A DNA stretch of 64,000 nucleotides, taken from contig NZ_CP147776.1 in assembly GCF_037300705.1 (NCBI RefSeq), positions 2,852,001 through 2,916,000 on the forward strand. Direction: 5' to 3'. The notes under the pieces are model-generated. The model searched no databases. It saw only the letters and a program-made list of their open reading frames with translations, and was not told the origin of the DNA. This stretch comes from Massilia sp. W12. Its GTDB lineage: Bacteria > Pseudomonadota > Gammaproteobacteria > Burkholderiales > Burkholderiaceae_D. Numbering within the stretch: the stretch's first letter is position 1; each line of letters opens with the position of its first letter. The translations under genes and the position numbers were made by a program. Positions 1 to 10,670 of the stretch are shown in pieces.

Positions 1-1504
1 CGGCGGAACCGATCAAGACCGCCAGATCATCATCTTGCAAGCGCAGCCTGTTGCGCAAGGCGTCCCCGGTTTGCAGCGTGAGGGTGCGCAGGCCAAGCGC
101 AATCGAAAAGCGGCAACCCTGTTTTTGATCGGCCAGGGCGTACAGAATGCGCGCATTGGCAAAGGTTTTGCCGCAGCCGGTGGAGGCCATATTCACCCCG
201 AAAAAACCCTGTTTCACGCTGGCTTGCGCCATGCTTTGGGCCAAATCAAAGGCCATGTCCTGCCATTTAAAGCGCGCATCCTGCACGCGTTTTTTGAAAC
301 CGGGGTGGCGCGACAGCGCCGGCAGCGAAGCGCGCACAGCCGGCAGCATGCCGGCGATTTGCTGCGCCAGCCAGCCTACGCTTAAATTGTGTTCATCCAG
401 ACGCTGTTTGAGTGCGCCGCTGCTGCGCTCGGTATTGGCCCAGACTTGATAAGCCGGGTCTTGGCGCGCCGGCAATGCGCCCTGGCTGGAATAGCTGTGG
501 TCTGCCAGCATCAAACTGAGGCGCGCCAAGTGCGCAGAAAAAGAATCCTGCAGCCAATCCGGGCCAAACAACTGGCCGTGCCGCAGCGCGCGCGCCGCCA
601 GCAGCTGCGCTTTACTGCGCCAGGTTTGGCTTAGCAGCGGTGTGCCGTGTTCAAACTTCCATACTTTGCAGCGTTCAGCCGCGCTGCTGTCGGCGTATTG
701 CGGGGAATTCCAATGCGCATTCATGAAGCGCTCTTCCAACCATTGATTGGCGTTGGCGATGACTGCCTTGGATTTATTCTCTTTGCAGGGATAATCATGC
801 AGCAAGCGATGGTGCGAGACGATCAGCCAGCCGACGCAGCGCGCCAGCGGGGTTTTCAGATACAGCCGGAAGGGGTTGACTGCGCGCGGATCGGACAGCT
901 CACGCCCGTCTTTGCTTTTTTTGGGCGCGGGCGCCATCGCATCCAACACCTGCTTCACGCGCGCGTCATCTGCCGCCGCCACCTGCGCCAGCGCTTGCAG
1001 CCAGGCTCGGTCGTCGCGCCCATCGACAAAGGCGGCGAACAGCAGCAAGCTGACCCATTCATGCCGCAGCGGTTCGACAGTGTGCGCCGCTGTCTTGAGC
1101 TTGGCCTGAAACAGCTGATTGGCTTTACCAAAATCATGAAACAGCCCGGCAATTGCCGCCAAACAGGCAATCGATTCCAGGCTGCGCCACTGGTTTTCAT
1201 CGGCGGCGCGCAAAATGTCGCGTTTGCTTTGATGGGTGGGGGCGGCGCCGTTGTCATTAAAGGCGGCGCGATTGCCGACAATCCACAGCAATTCAGCATG
1301 CGCGCCTTGTTTGATCCACCAGCAAGCCACCGCAGTATTGCGGCGCGCACTTTGGCGCAACAATTTGCGCAACACATCCAAACCGTCTTGCGTGATCAGG
1401 GTTTGCCAGGTGCGCTCGCCTTTGCGCTCGGCAAATTGGTCGAGGATGCGGCGGCTTTGCTGCAATGCGTTTTTACTGCATTCAGAAATCAACAGCACAT
1501 TCAT
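1..1504 (-). CDS. cas3: Cas2-3 fusion nuclease-helicase, type I-F (partial, runs off left edge)
   Basis: Type I-F effector nuclease-helicase that degrades DNA marked by the Csy complex; the fused Cas2 part also joins Cas1 in spacer acquisition. Reading the minus strand from ATG 1504 gives an open frame of 501 codons with no stop before the window edge. The first ~95 residues are Cas2-like (starting MNVLLISECSKNAL). An HD nuclease motif, LFHDFGKANQ, lies at about residues 121-130, a SHHRLLHDYP motif further on, and a Walker A TGCGKT near residue 430. The start codon overlaps the cas1 stop as ATGA, so the two are translationally coupled. The C-terminal helicase part and the csy genes should lie beyond position 1. 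Confidence 0.93.
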   Translation of the reverse strand, partial: MNVLLISECSKNALQQSRRILDQFAERKGERTWQTLITQDGLDVLRKLLRQSARRNTAVACWWIKQGAHAELLWIVGNRAAFNDNGAAPTHQSKRDILRAADENQWRSLESIACLAAIAGLFHDFGKANQLFQAKLKTAAHTVEPLRHEWVSLLLFAAFVDGRDDRAWLQALAQVAAADDARVKQVLDAMAPAPKKSKDGRELSDPRAVNPFRLYLKTPLARCVGWLIVSHHRLLHDYPCKENKSKAVIANANQWLEERFMNAHWNSPQYADSSAAERCKVWKFEHGTPLLSQTWRSKAQLLAARALRHGQLFGPDWLQDSFSAHLARLSLMLADHSYSSQGALPARQDPAYQVWANTERSSGALKQRLDEHNLSVGWLAQQIAGMLPAVRASLPALSRHPGFKKRVQDARFKWQDMAFDLAQSMAQASVKQGFFGVNMASTGCGKTFANARILYALADQKQGCRFSIALGLRTLTLQTGDALRNRLRLQDDDLAVLIGSA

Positions 1505-2478
1505 TTGCCCACCTGAGAAAAACGCAGTGCGGTTTCTTTTAAGGTGTCGATCATCACATCCAAGGCGCCGGCGCGGTGAAAGGCGTTGATGCAGCGTTGG
1601 CGGAATGCGCTTTCATCATCGCCGGCGGCAGCGGCCAGAAACGCTTGCGGCAAAATCAGTGCATCTTTGATCAAGTCGGCGACATCAAACACCAGGCCGC
1701 CGCGCCGGGTTTTGCCATGCAAAATCGCCAAGCCATGCGGCAGGCCCAGCACCCAGGTCGCGCTGGCGGCCAAGCCATAGGCCAGATAATTGCCATGGTC
1801 TAAAAAGCGGTTGGCCGGGTCCACCCCGCTGCCGCGCTTGCCGCGTGTGAATTCGCCATAGGCGCTCAGTTGCGCCATGGTTTTATAGAGTTGTTTGGTG
1901 AGGCGCGCTTCCAGATTGAGGATATCTGTTTGACTGGCGGCGCCGGGCAAGTCCGCGCTGAAGTCTTGCAAAATGGATTCGAGTTGCGCTTCATCCAGCG
2001 CCAATTTGTCATCGCGGCTGTGTTTTAAGCGCAACCAATGTTGCCTGATTTGCGCTGCGCGCACGGTTTGAAAATGTTTGGCGGCGTCTAAACGCGCTGC
2101 ATCCTGATACCAAAAACTGCACCAGTGTTGCAAGAATTCGGTGGGGCGGTATTCGCTTTGCGGGGAAATCCATTCCACCGCCTGTTCCCATTCGCTGCCG
2201 GCAATCAATGGCGTGCCGCCGCCGCCGCAAAACCCGACCATCACCCCGGCCCTGGCGAATTCGCGCATGGCCGGCTGCGATACCGAGCAACCTGTGCCGA
2301 GCAAGATAAAGCTGGTATTGGCGATCGGGATATTCCAATACAGCGAGCGGCTGCCTTCGTCTGTCACATATTCCACGCGCCCGCCATTGACCAGCACGCG
2401 GCAATGTTCGAGGTAGTACAAATTGGCGCGTTTGGAATGCAGAATGCTTTTCAAATCCGAAGGGGAAAAATCTTCCAT
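1501..2478 (-). CDS. cas1: Cas1 integrase, type I-F
   Basis: Spacer integrase, 325 residues, the usual length for type I-F Cas1. The N-terminus (MEDFSPSDLKSILHSKRANL) and the internal SVSQPAMREFARAG segment are typical of the I-F subtype. The C-terminal helical domain has the metal-site surroundings (LPHGLAILHGKTRRGG, then LVFDVADLIKDALI). It is transcribed away from the CRISPR array, with a 300-bp gap holding the leader, and overlaps cas2-3 by four bases. No clear Shine-Dalgarno precedes ATG 2478. Adaptation genes and a long array side by side suggest the locus is or recently was active. Confidence 0.94.
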   Translation of the reverse strand: MEDFSPSDLKSILHSKRANLYYLEHCRVLVNGGRVEYVTDEGSRSLYWNIPIANTSFILLGTGCSVSQPAMREFARAGVMVGFCGGGGTPLIAGSEWEQAVEWISPQSEYRPTEFLQHWCSFWYQDAARLDAAKHFQTVRAAQIRQHWLRLKHSRDDKLALDEAQLESILQDFSADLPGAASQTDILNLEARLTKQLYKTMAQLSAYGEFTRGKRGSGVDPANRFLDHGNYLAYGLAASATWVLGLPHGLAILHGKTRRGGLVFDVADLIKDALILPQAFLAAAAGDDESAFRQRCINAFHRAGALDVMIDTLKETALRFSQVGK

Positions 2479-2778
2479 GGGTTTTCAGGAGGGGATGCGG
2501 AGCATTTATTATCCGGTTTTTGCCGCTTGTTGCCGGCTTGGCGTGAATGAATTCTCTTTTTTGATATGCAGTTTTTAAGGTTTCGTTGTTTTTCTTTCAC
2601 ATGGCGCATGGGTCAGTTTTTGCGCCGAGCGCAATGGCCATGGACAAGCCTTTTTTTGGCGCTATCGCTAAGTGCTTGATTTTAAAGGGGCGGATTTGAG
2701 GGGCTGAAAAAAGGGTATACTCGGCTGAACCGGGCTTTTTTCTTTAACAATCAGAGAGTTGGGATGGGAAGAAGTCGG
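2479..2778 (+). promoter_or_regulatory. CRISPR leader and cas1/array divergent promoter region
   Basis: AT-richer 300-bp gap between cas1 and the first repeat. There is a good -10-like TATACT at 2716-2721; no -35 at ideal spacing is evident. It is taken as the leader because the repeat at the opposite end of the array is the degenerate one. No ORF is credible here. Confidence 0.7.
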
Positions 2779-5700
2779 GTTCACTGCCGCACAGGCAGCT
2801 TAGAAAACAAAATACGCGGGTTTGCCGCGCAAATTGATGTTCACTGCCGCACAGGCAGCTTAGAAAAGCTCTTCCCCCTTCAAGTCTTTCAGGGACACGT
2901 TCACTGCCGCACAGGCAGCTTAGAAATTTTCGCGTTCTTTAGCCGCCAAGGCGAATTCGTTCACTGCCGCACAGGCAGCTTAGAAATTGATATCACCGTC
3001 CCGACCTTGACGAAGTATGTTCACTGCCGCACAGGCAGCTTAGAAAAGTCTGTTTTTTCGCTCGACTTCGCCGCTTTCGTTCACTGCCGCACAGGCAGCT
3101 TAGAAATCGCTCATGACTGCCGCACAACTTGGCTTGGAGTTCACTGCCGCACAGGCAGCTTAGAAACAGACCGGGACAGGGCAAGCGCAGTCCTTGAAGT
3201 TCACTGCCGCACAGGCAGCTTAGAAAACGGCGGGCGGCGATTCGATGGGTCGCTCGCAGTTCACTGCCGCACAGGCAGCTTAGAAAAGCACAACATCCGC
3301 CCTGATGAACTGGAAGGCGTTCACTGCCGCACAGGCAGCTTAGAAATTAGGATGAGCTTCTATCAGGTCGCTCAGACTGTTCACTGCCGCACAGGCAGCT
3401 TAGAAATTGCCGATATTGTCGCCGTCGGGCTTGACCGTGTTCACTGCCGCACAGGCAGCTTAGAAAATGGAATTTGTGCGGGACGATAACCGGCGTTAGT
3501 TCACTGCCGCACAGGCAGCTTAGAAATGATATGGAAGACAAAAAAACAGTCAAGCCGCGTTCACTGCCGCACAGGCAGCTTAGAAACTAAAACAGCGCCA
3601 TCTGGCGCGAATCAACCTGGTTCACTGCCGCACAGGCAGCTTAGAAAATCGCGCTCTGCTGCTGATATGAGCATCCATGGTTCACTGCCGCACAGGCAGC
3701 TTAGAAATTTCCAGCCTGGCCGATAACAGCTCCACCAGCGTTCACTGCCGCACAGGCAGCTTAGAAATATTGGCCCCATCACCGTCAGCGCGGCCCGGCG
3801 TTCACTGCCGCACAGGCAGCTTAGAAAAACCGGATCAGGACAGCCCAGCCTTGCCAGAAGTTCACTGCCGCACAGGCAGCTTAGAAAATCGCGGTACTGT
3901 GGTGTGGGACAAGGGGCGCGTTCACTGCCGCACAGGCAGCTTAGAAATTCGGTGAACGTGGCCCAAGCAGCATGCGGTGGTTCACTGCCGCACAGGCAGC
4001 TTAGAAAATACAGTCCCCTTTTGTCAGCTTGCCCTTGTTGTTCACTGCCGCACAGGCAGCTTAGAAAAGTACGCCGGGCGCGACATGGCCGAGTATGGCG
4101 TTCACTGCCGCACAGGCAGCTTAGAAATGGCCGTGCTGCACACCCTGCCAAAAACACGCGTTCACTGCCGCACAGGCAGCTTAGAAATGGCTTGCTGCAG
4201 TAAGTCTTGAGCCGCGCTGGTTCACTGCCGCACAGGCAGCTTAGAAAAGCCGCAGACATGCCCGATGCGGATGGCATGCGTTCACTGCCGCACAGGCAGC
4301 TTAGAAAAGCAGCTATGCAGGTTGGCGGCGGGTGGGAAAGTTCACTGCCGCACAGGCAGCTTAGAAACAGGCTGTAGCGCAGGTTCGCGGCCTGCCCGCG
4401 TTCACTGCCGCACAGGCAGCTTAGAAAACTTTCCGAATGGCAAACCGCGCATGATTGAGGTTCACTGCCGCACAGGCAGCTTAGAAATTGCGCGCGGCTT
4501 CGAGCATAAATTGCTGCGGGTTCACTGCCGCACAGGCAGCTTAGAAATTGCACCAGTCATCCGGCTTTTTGATCGCCCGGTTCACTGCCGCACAGGCAGC
4601 TTAGAAACAGTGGGTAAAAAATGCGCAAAAGCGTTTAACGTTCACTGCCGCACAGGCAGCTTAGAAAACACATAACCGAGGAGTGGCTTGATTCCGCGAT
4701 GTTCACTGCCGCACAGGCAGCTTAGAAAGCTTGGTTTTTTCCGCGAGCCGTCAACCAGCTGTTCACTGCCGCACAGGCAGCTTAGAAATGAACAAAACGG
4801 CAACAGGCGTCAATATCATCGTTCACTGCCGCACAGGCAGCTTAGAAAAGGGAAAATCCATCGCGCAAGCCTGCGAAATAGTTCACTGCCGCACAGGCAG
4901 CTTAGAAATGCAATAAGTCGGCGCTGATGCTGGCGGCGGCGTTCACTGCCGCACAGGCAGCTTAGAAAAACAGCCGGCGCCCCTGGTTGTGGTTCCCTGG
5001 CGTTCACTGCCGCACAGGCAGCTTAGAAATGCAACTGCGCCGCCAGCACCGGCAAGCCTTCGTTCACTGCCGCACAGGCAGCTTAGAAATGGGCGTGCAA
5101 GGGACAGAGTTTTATCGGTTTGTTCACTGCCGCACAGGCAGCTTAGAAATTTTTTCCGCCGGACTTCGTTGACCGACATCCGTTCACTGCCGCACAGGCA
5201 GCTTAGAAAGGAAACGTCAACAGATCAGTCCCCCGAGTGACGTTCACTGCCGCACAGGCAGCTTAGAAAAGCAGATCCAGCGCCAGGCACAACCCGCGAT
5301 GGTTCACTGCCGCACAGGCAGCTTAGAAAATTTTGCACAGCGGCGAAAGCAAAACCCCGGTGTTCACTGCCGCACAGGCAGCTTAGAAAAGTGGGGGACA
5401 CGATGAGGGCGCGATCTGTCCGTTCACTGCCGCACAGGCAGCTTAGAAAATGCTGCGTTTTTCAAACGGCGCTTTGCAGATGTTCACTGCCGCACAGGCA
5501 GCTTAGAAAGCAGGGCGGGGCGTGAGGGGTGGCCAGGCTGAGTTCACTGCCGCACAGGCAGCTTAGAAAAATAAGTGGGCGGTGGGCTGGCTGACGTTGA
5601 AGTTCACTGCCGCACAGGCAGCTTAGAAAATGATAAAGGCCGGATTTGTTAAAGCGCTCGCGTTCACTGCCGCACAGGCAGCTTAGAAAGTCCGGATCTT

Positions 5701-6950
5701 TTTGGATTTCCAGATTCAAAAGTTCACTGCCGCACAGGCAGCTTAGAAACCTGCAGTCCCGGCGGGCTTTTCCTCTCGTACCGTTCACTGCCGCACAGGC
5801 AGCTTAGAAAAAAGCATGCGCGGACTGCACATTTTCGGATCTGTTCACTGCCGCACAGGCAGCTTAGAAAGCGGCATCGTCGGATTTTCGGGCGCGGTGC
5901 TGGTTCACTGCCGCACAGGCAGCTTAGAAATGACACGGGGCGGCCAGCAAACTACAGAGGGAGTTCACTGCCGCACAGGCAGCTTAGAAAATGTGTCAAA
6001 CCGCGAGTTATTTAACGAATCTGTTCACTGCCGCACAGGCAGCTTAGAAAAGCTGGAGGCTGGCCAGGTCATCGCCGGCTGGGTTCACTGCCGCACAGGC
6101 AGCTTAGAAATTGGGGTGGGCTTGCCGGCGCGCTGTGCTTGAGTTCACTGCCGCACAGGCAGCTTAGAAAACATACGGAAAGGCTGCCCGCAGCAGCATA
6201 TTGTTCACTGCCGCACAGGCAGCTTAGAAATTCCAGCCAGGGACAAACGTGCAGGTGGTTCCGTTCACTGCCGCACAGGCAGCTTAGAAAAACCCGGATG
6301 GGCGCAGCAGCTGTGGACAGTCGTTCACTGCCGCACAGGCAGCTTAGAAAAGCAAAAACCAACAAGACAGCGCATACAACAAGTTCACTGCCGCACAGGC
6401 AGCTTAGAAACGCCGGTCAAGTTCGGCCGCTACGGCGCGCGCGTTCACTGCCGCACAGGCAGCTTAGAAAATGGTTCATTGCTATCAAGTCGTCAATCGT
6501 CAGTTCACTGCCGCACAGGCAGCTTAGAAAATCCCGAAGGGGACGGAACAGCATTGGGCCGCGTTCACTGCCGCACAGGCAGCTTAGAAAAAGCCCATGG
6601 TTGACGCACCGAGAATGCGAGCGTTCACTGCCGCACAGGCAGCTTAGAAAAAAATCGGCGTTGAGCGAGTTGGCATTCGCATGTTCACTGCCGCACAGGC
6701 AGCTTAGAAATTGCGCAAGCTGGGTGTTTTCATCCACGCCGAGTTCACTGCCGCACAGGCAGCTTAGAAATGTACAAGCATGATGCAGCCGTTTTGGCAC
6801 CCGTTCACTGCCGCACAGGCAGCTTAGAAATGCACGACCATTGCGCACTGCGCCCGAATTTCGTTCACTGCCGCACAGGCAGCTTAGAAATAATATACAC
6901 ACATCAGCAGCACAAACAAATCGTTCACTGCCGCACAGGCAGCTTAAAAA
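2779..6950 (+). CRISPR. Type I-F CRISPR array: 70 repeats of 28 bp, 69 spacers
   Basis: The 28-bp repeats begin GTTCACTGCC and end GCAGCTTAGAAA. The first is at 2779-2806 and the last at 6923-6950. The core CTGCC-GCACA-GGCAG forms the 5-bp stem and 5-nt loop recognised by Cas6f/Csy4; cleavage after the stem would leave an 8-nt handle CTTAGAAA. Spacers are 32 nt, except four of 33 nt (3587-3619, 4668-4700, 4969-5001, 5750-5782). All repeats look identical except the last, which ends TTAAAAA, marking the leader-distal end. By eye all 69 spacers differ. Transcription runs rightward, away from cas1. Confidence 0.99.
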
Positions 6951-7010
6951 TCAAGTGTCCATTTTCGCGGGTTCAATCCTTCAGTCTCCGAGAAGCCGGA
7001 TCGTGCAACC

Positions 7011-7206
7011 GTTCGCCCTGAGCCTGTCGAAGGGCATGGTTGATCATGGAAAACCGTGGTTCGACAGGCTCACCACGAACGGCAAAACACAAGTGGCTCG
7101 ACAGGCTCACCACGAACGGCAAAACACAAGTGCTTCGACAGGATCACCACGAACGGCAGAAGCAAAACCGTGGTTCGACAGGCTCACCACGCACGGCAAA
7201 ACCCAA
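7011..7206. repeat. Cluster of REP-like repeats
   Basis: One inverted copy (7011-7034, GTTCGCCCTGAGCCTGTCGA core) faces four direct copies starting near 7056, 7093, 7130 and 7170, with a period of 37-40 bp. The shared core is TTCGACAGGCTCACCACGAA. The inverted copy can pair with the direct copies into a long hairpin. Such elements are common dispersed intergenic repeats in Proteobacteria. The rest of the 6951-7430 gap shows no gene. Confidence 0.85.
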
Positions 7207-7430
7207 ACTGCCTTTCCCCCTCCACCACACCCGCCGCATTTGCCTGACGCTTTCCGATACCGATCCCGCGCCAAGCCGAGGCGCCATCAGCCGCCCCCCA
7301 ATGCCTTGCTCCACCCGGACAATTTTTATACGCTGATCAGGCCGGGGCGTCTGGAAAAATGGCACAATGGCGGCTTTTCAGCGGCGCTCTCTCTCCGCCC
7401 TCTTCTGTTTGCTTTTTCTGCTTATCGCCC

Positions 7431-8882
7431 ATGTCCATCCAGCACAGCTTTCTCTGGCACGATTACGAAACTTTTGGCGCCAATCCGCGCGCTGACCGGC
7501 CGGCCCAGTTCGCCGCCATCCGCACCAATGCCGATCTGGAAGAAGTGGGCAAACCCATCATGCTGTATTGCCAGCCGGGGCTGGATTATCTGCCGGATGC
7601 GCAATCCTGTTTAATCACCGGCATCACGCCGCAGCAATGCCTGGAACGCGGCGTGCCGGAATATCAGTTCGCGCAAACCATTGAAGCCGCTTTCGCCCAG
7701 CCGGGCACGGTCGGTTGCGGCTATAACACCCTGCGTTTTGATGATGAGGTGACGCGCTTTTTGTTGTGGCGCAATTTGCTCGATCCTTATGCGCGCGAGT
7801 GGCAAAACGGTTGCGGGCGCTGGGATATTCTGGATATGGCGCGCACCACCTGGGCGCTGCGCCCGGAAGGTTTGCAGTGGCCGCGCAATGAGGAGGGCAA
7901 AATCAGTTTCCGGCTGGAACATTTGAGCGCGGCCAACGGCATTGTGCATGAGCAGGCGCATGATGCGCTGTCAGATGTGCGCGCCACCATCGCCATGGCG
8001 CGCTTAATCCGTCAGGCGCAGCCGCGTTTATATGATTTTTGCTTTGCGCTGCATAAAAAAGAGCGCGTGAAACAGGAGTTGGGCTTGCATTTGCCGCTGG
8101 AACAGCGCCGCCCGGTGTTGCATGTCTCGGGTATGTTCGGGGTCGAGCGCGGTTGTCTGGCGCTGGTGTTTCCGCTGGCGGAGCATCCGCATAATAAAAA
8201 TGAAGTCATCGTCTGGGATTGCGCTTTTGATCCGGACGAACTGTTCAGCCTGGATGCGGAACAGGCCCGCCTGCGCATGTTTTCCAAGACGGAAGATTTG
8301 CCGCCCGGCGTGGCCCGTCTGCCGATTAAAACCATCCATCTGAACCGCTCGCCGGTAGTGATTTCCGCTCTCAAAACCTTGAGCGCGGCGCGCGCCGAGG
8401 AGTTCGGCATGAATCTGGCGCAGGCGCAGCAGCATGCCGAACAATTACGCGCCGCCCTGCAAAGCGCGGATTTGAGCGCGCTGTGGCGCGATTTGTATGC
8501 GCGCGAAGATTGGCAAAGCCAGGATGTGGACTTGGATTTGTACGGCGGTTTTGTCGGCCCGGACGACCGGCGCCAACTCAACAGCCTGCGCGCGCTGGAT
8601 GGCGATGCGCTGGCGGCGAAACGCTTGCATTTTCAAGATCCGCGTCTGGAAGAATTGCTGTTTCGCTACCGCGCCCGCAACTTCCCCGACAGCCTGAACG
8701 AGGCTGAACAAATGCGCTGGATGGAACTTTGCTCTGCGCGCCTGCTGGAAGGCGCTGGCGGCGCGCGCGATCTCGACAGCCTGCTGGCGCAGTTGGATCA
8801 ATTGCAGGAAGGCGCGGATGAGCGCACCATGGAAATTCTGGAACAGGTGCACGCCTGGGCCGAACAAATTGCGCCGATGTGA
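7431..8882 (+). CDS. sbcB: Exodeoxyribonuclease I
   Basis: Processive 3'-5' single-strand DNA exonuclease of recombination and mismatch repair; 483 residues against about 475 in E. coli. The DEDD exonuclease domain is at the N-terminus: HDYETFG at residues 10-16 (Exo I), GYNTLRFDDE (Exo II), HDALSDVRAT (Exo III). The SH3-like and helical domains follow (HLPLEQRRPVLHVSG region). ATG 7431 is chosen because MSIQHSFLWHDYETFG matches the family start; the frame is open upstream but reads through repeat-rich DNA. Another exonuclease gene follows after 7 bp, so they are probably one transcript. Confidence 0.95.
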   Translation: MSIQHSFLWHDYETFGANPRADRPAQFAAIRTNADLEEVGKPIMLYCQPGLDYLPDAQSCLITGITPQQCLERGVPEYQFAQTIEAAFAQPGTVGCGYNTLRFDDEVTRFLLWRNLLDPYAREWQNGCGRWDILDMARTTWALRPEGLQWPRNEEGKISFRLEHLSAANGIVHEQAHDALSDVRATIAMARLIRQAQPRLYDFCFALHKKERVKQELGLHLPLEQRRPVLHVSGMFGVERGCLALVFPLAEHPHNKNEVIVWDCAFDPDELFSLDAEQARLRMFSKTEDLPPGVARLPIKTIHLNRSPVVISALKTLSAARAEEFGMNLAQAQQHAEQLRAALQSADLSALWRDLYAREDWQSQDVDLDLYGGFVGPDDRRQLNSLRALDGDALAAKRLHFQDPRLEELLFRYRARNFPDSLNEAEQMRWMELCSARLLEGAGGARDLDSLLAQLDQLQEGADERTMEILEQVHAWAEQIAPM

Positions 8883-8889
8883 GAAGTCC

Positions 8890-9531
8890 ATGACTTACAG
8901 CACAGATTTATCCGCGCCGCTGGTGATGCTGGACTTTGAAACCACCGATATGGGGCCGGAAATGGGCGGCCGCATCACGGAAGTGGCGGCTTTACGCATC
9001 GAGGGCAGGCAAATCACGCAGCGCTTTGTTTCGCTGGTGAATTGCGGCGCCTATGTGTCGCCTTTTATCACGCAATTGACCGGCATCACGCAAAAAATGG
9101 TGGATGGCGCGCCGCCGGCGGCGGAAATCGTGCCGGCGCTGCTTGAATTTATCGGCAGCGATGTGTTGGCCGCGCATAACGCCAGTTTTGATCAGAAATT
9201 TTTACTCAATGAGGCGCGCTTGCAGGGCATACAGCCGCGCCACGCCGGCATGCTGTGCTCGGTGATGCTGGCGCGCCGCCTCTTGCCGGGTTACCGCAGC
9301 TACAGTCTGGGCCAGATTGCCGCTGCGCGCGGGATTGCCTTTTCTTCGCGTGCGCACCGGGCGGAAGCGGATGCGGAGGTGGCGGCGCATCTGGTGTTGC
9401 AGATGGTGGATAAGCTGGGGCGCGATTTTGGCCACGCCAGCATTGCGCCGCAACTCTTATTGCAGATCAATCAAAAGAGCGCGGCGCAAACCCCGGCGTT
9501 TTTACGCAAGCAGCTGTTTGAGCAGGCATAA
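8890..9531 (+). CDS. DnaQ-like 3'-5' exonuclease
   Basis: Predicted DEDDh exonuclease of 213 residues. LDFETTDMG (catalytic D15 and E17) gives motif I, AAHNASFDQKFL gives motif II, and HRAEADAEVAAHL gives motif III with the His of the DEDDh subgroup. It resembles the PolC/DnaQ epsilon-type domain but has no polymerase or GIY-YIG extension, so it may serve in repair rather than replicative proofreading. ATG 8890 lies 7 bp after the sbcB stop with a short GAG upstream; earlier codons in the frame lie inside sbcB. A role alongside exonuclease I is inferred from position only. Confidence 0.85.
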   Translation: MTYSTDLSAPLVMLDFETTDMGPEMGGRITEVAALRIEGRQITQRFVSLVNCGAYVSPFITQLTGITQKMVDGAPPAAEIVPALLEFIGSDVLAAHNASFDQKFLLNEARLQGIQPRHAGMLCSVMLARRLLPGYRSYSLGQIAAARGIAFSSRAHRAEADAEVAAHLVLQMVDKLGRDFGHASIAPQLLLQINQKSAAQTPAFLRKQLFEQA

Positions 9532-9536
9532 AAAAA

Positions 9537-9556
9537 CCCGCATCCGGGGATGCGGG
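9537..9556 (-). terminator. Rho-independent terminator for pyrF
   Basis: CCCGCATCC and GGATGCGGG form a 9-bp stem. Read on the minus strand, it is followed by seven T (complement of the A run at about 9530-9536). It lies 100 bp past the pyrF stop. Confidence 0.85.
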
Positions 9557-9656
9557 CGCAAACCTTGAGTAAAGCATGTGCCCCCAATGACGACACAGGG
9601 CGCAGTGTGCGCTCAGCACATGTCAGCGCTGTGACATGCGCCGCATATCTTGCGCT

Positions 9657-10481
9657 TTATGCTTGGCGGAATTTATTGATTTCATCGCGCGTATGCAGCG
9701 CGGCGCGGCGCGCGGCGGCGGCAAAGTCTTCATCATCGTGCGGCTTGGCGTACAAAATCGCGCGCGAGGAATTGATCATCATGCCAAGGCCGTTGGCGGT
9801 TTGCCCGGCTTGCACGGTGGCTTGAATATCGCCGCCCTGCGCGCCCACGCCCGGCACCAGCAAGGGCATTTCGCCCACCAGGGCGCGCACTGCCGCCAAT
9901 TCCTGCGGGAAGGTGGCGCCGACCACCAGAGCGCATTGGCCGTTGGCGTTCCATTTTTGCGCCACCAGTTGCGCCACATATTGGTAGAGCGGCATATCGC
10001 CTACCTGCAAAAACTGCAGATCGGAGCCGCCGGCATTGGAGGTGCGGCATAAAATAATCACGCCCCGGTCTTTCCATTCCAGATACGGTTGCACCGAATC
10101 AAAACCCATATACGGATTGACCGTCACGGCATCGGCTTTGTAACGCTCGTATGCTTCTTTGGCGTATTGCGCAGCGGTGGCGCCGATGTCGCCGCGCTTG
10201 GCGTCCAAAATCAAAGGGATATGGGGATAGGTTTCGCGCACATAGGCGCATACCGCTTCGAGCTGGTCTTCCGCGCCTTGCGAGGCGAAATAGGCGATTT
10301 GCGGTTTGAAGGCGCACACCAGATCAGCGGTGGCGTCGATGATGGCGCGGCAGAAATTGAAAATCCCGTCCGGCGCCATTTGCAAGTCTTCCGGCAGTTT
10401 GTCCATGTCCGGGTCCAGGCCCACGCACAACAGGGAATCATTACGCTGCCAGGCTGCATTCAATTTTTCGACAAATTTCAT
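9657..10481 (-). CDS. pyrF: Orotidine 5'-phosphate decarboxylase
   Basis: Makes UMP from OMP, the last step of de novo pyrimidine synthesis. It has 274 residues, the longer subfamily (about 270) seen in many beta- and actinobacterial genomes rather than the ~230-residue E. coli type. The signature DAKRGDIG sits at residues 93-100 with catalytic Lys and Asp; substrate-binding elements [11 protein letters not shown] and NSSRAIL are visible. It is monocistronic, ends at an intrinsic terminator, and its promoter region is shared with the divergent EamA gene. Confidence 0.95.
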   Translation of the reverse strand: MKFVEKLNAAWQRNDSLLCVGLDPDMDKLPEDLQMAPDGIFNFCRAIIDATADLVCAFKPQIAYFASQGAEDQLEAVCAYVRETYPHIPLILDAKRGDIGATAAQYAKEAYERYKADAVTVNPYMGFDSVQPYLEWKDRGVIILCRTSNAGGSDLQFLQVGDMPLYQYVAQLVAQKWNANGQCALVVGATFPQELAAVRALVGEMPLLVPGVGAQGGDIQATVQAGQTANGLGMMINSSRAILYAKPHDDEDFAAAARRAALHTRDEINKFRQA

Positions 10482-10670
10482 GGCTGACCTTTTCTACAAA
10501 GAGTTTGCGCTTGCGCGGGCGGGGCATCTTGCTGTGCTATGCTGCGCGCAGTGGCGCGCCTTGTCAATTCCGGCATCGTCATCCTTCGTTTTGCAAAGGG
10601 CGATATTTTACCCTGGAGCAAGCCCGATCCGGGACACAGGCTGTTTGCATGCCATGCTGAGAATGCTTTT

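Noticed and set aside
2764-6783. Long open frames across the CRISPR array on both strands with repeated HCRTGSLE or FLSCLCGSE blocks
   Set aside because: They arise because the 28-bp repeat has no stop in several frames and unit length is a multiple of three; not genes.
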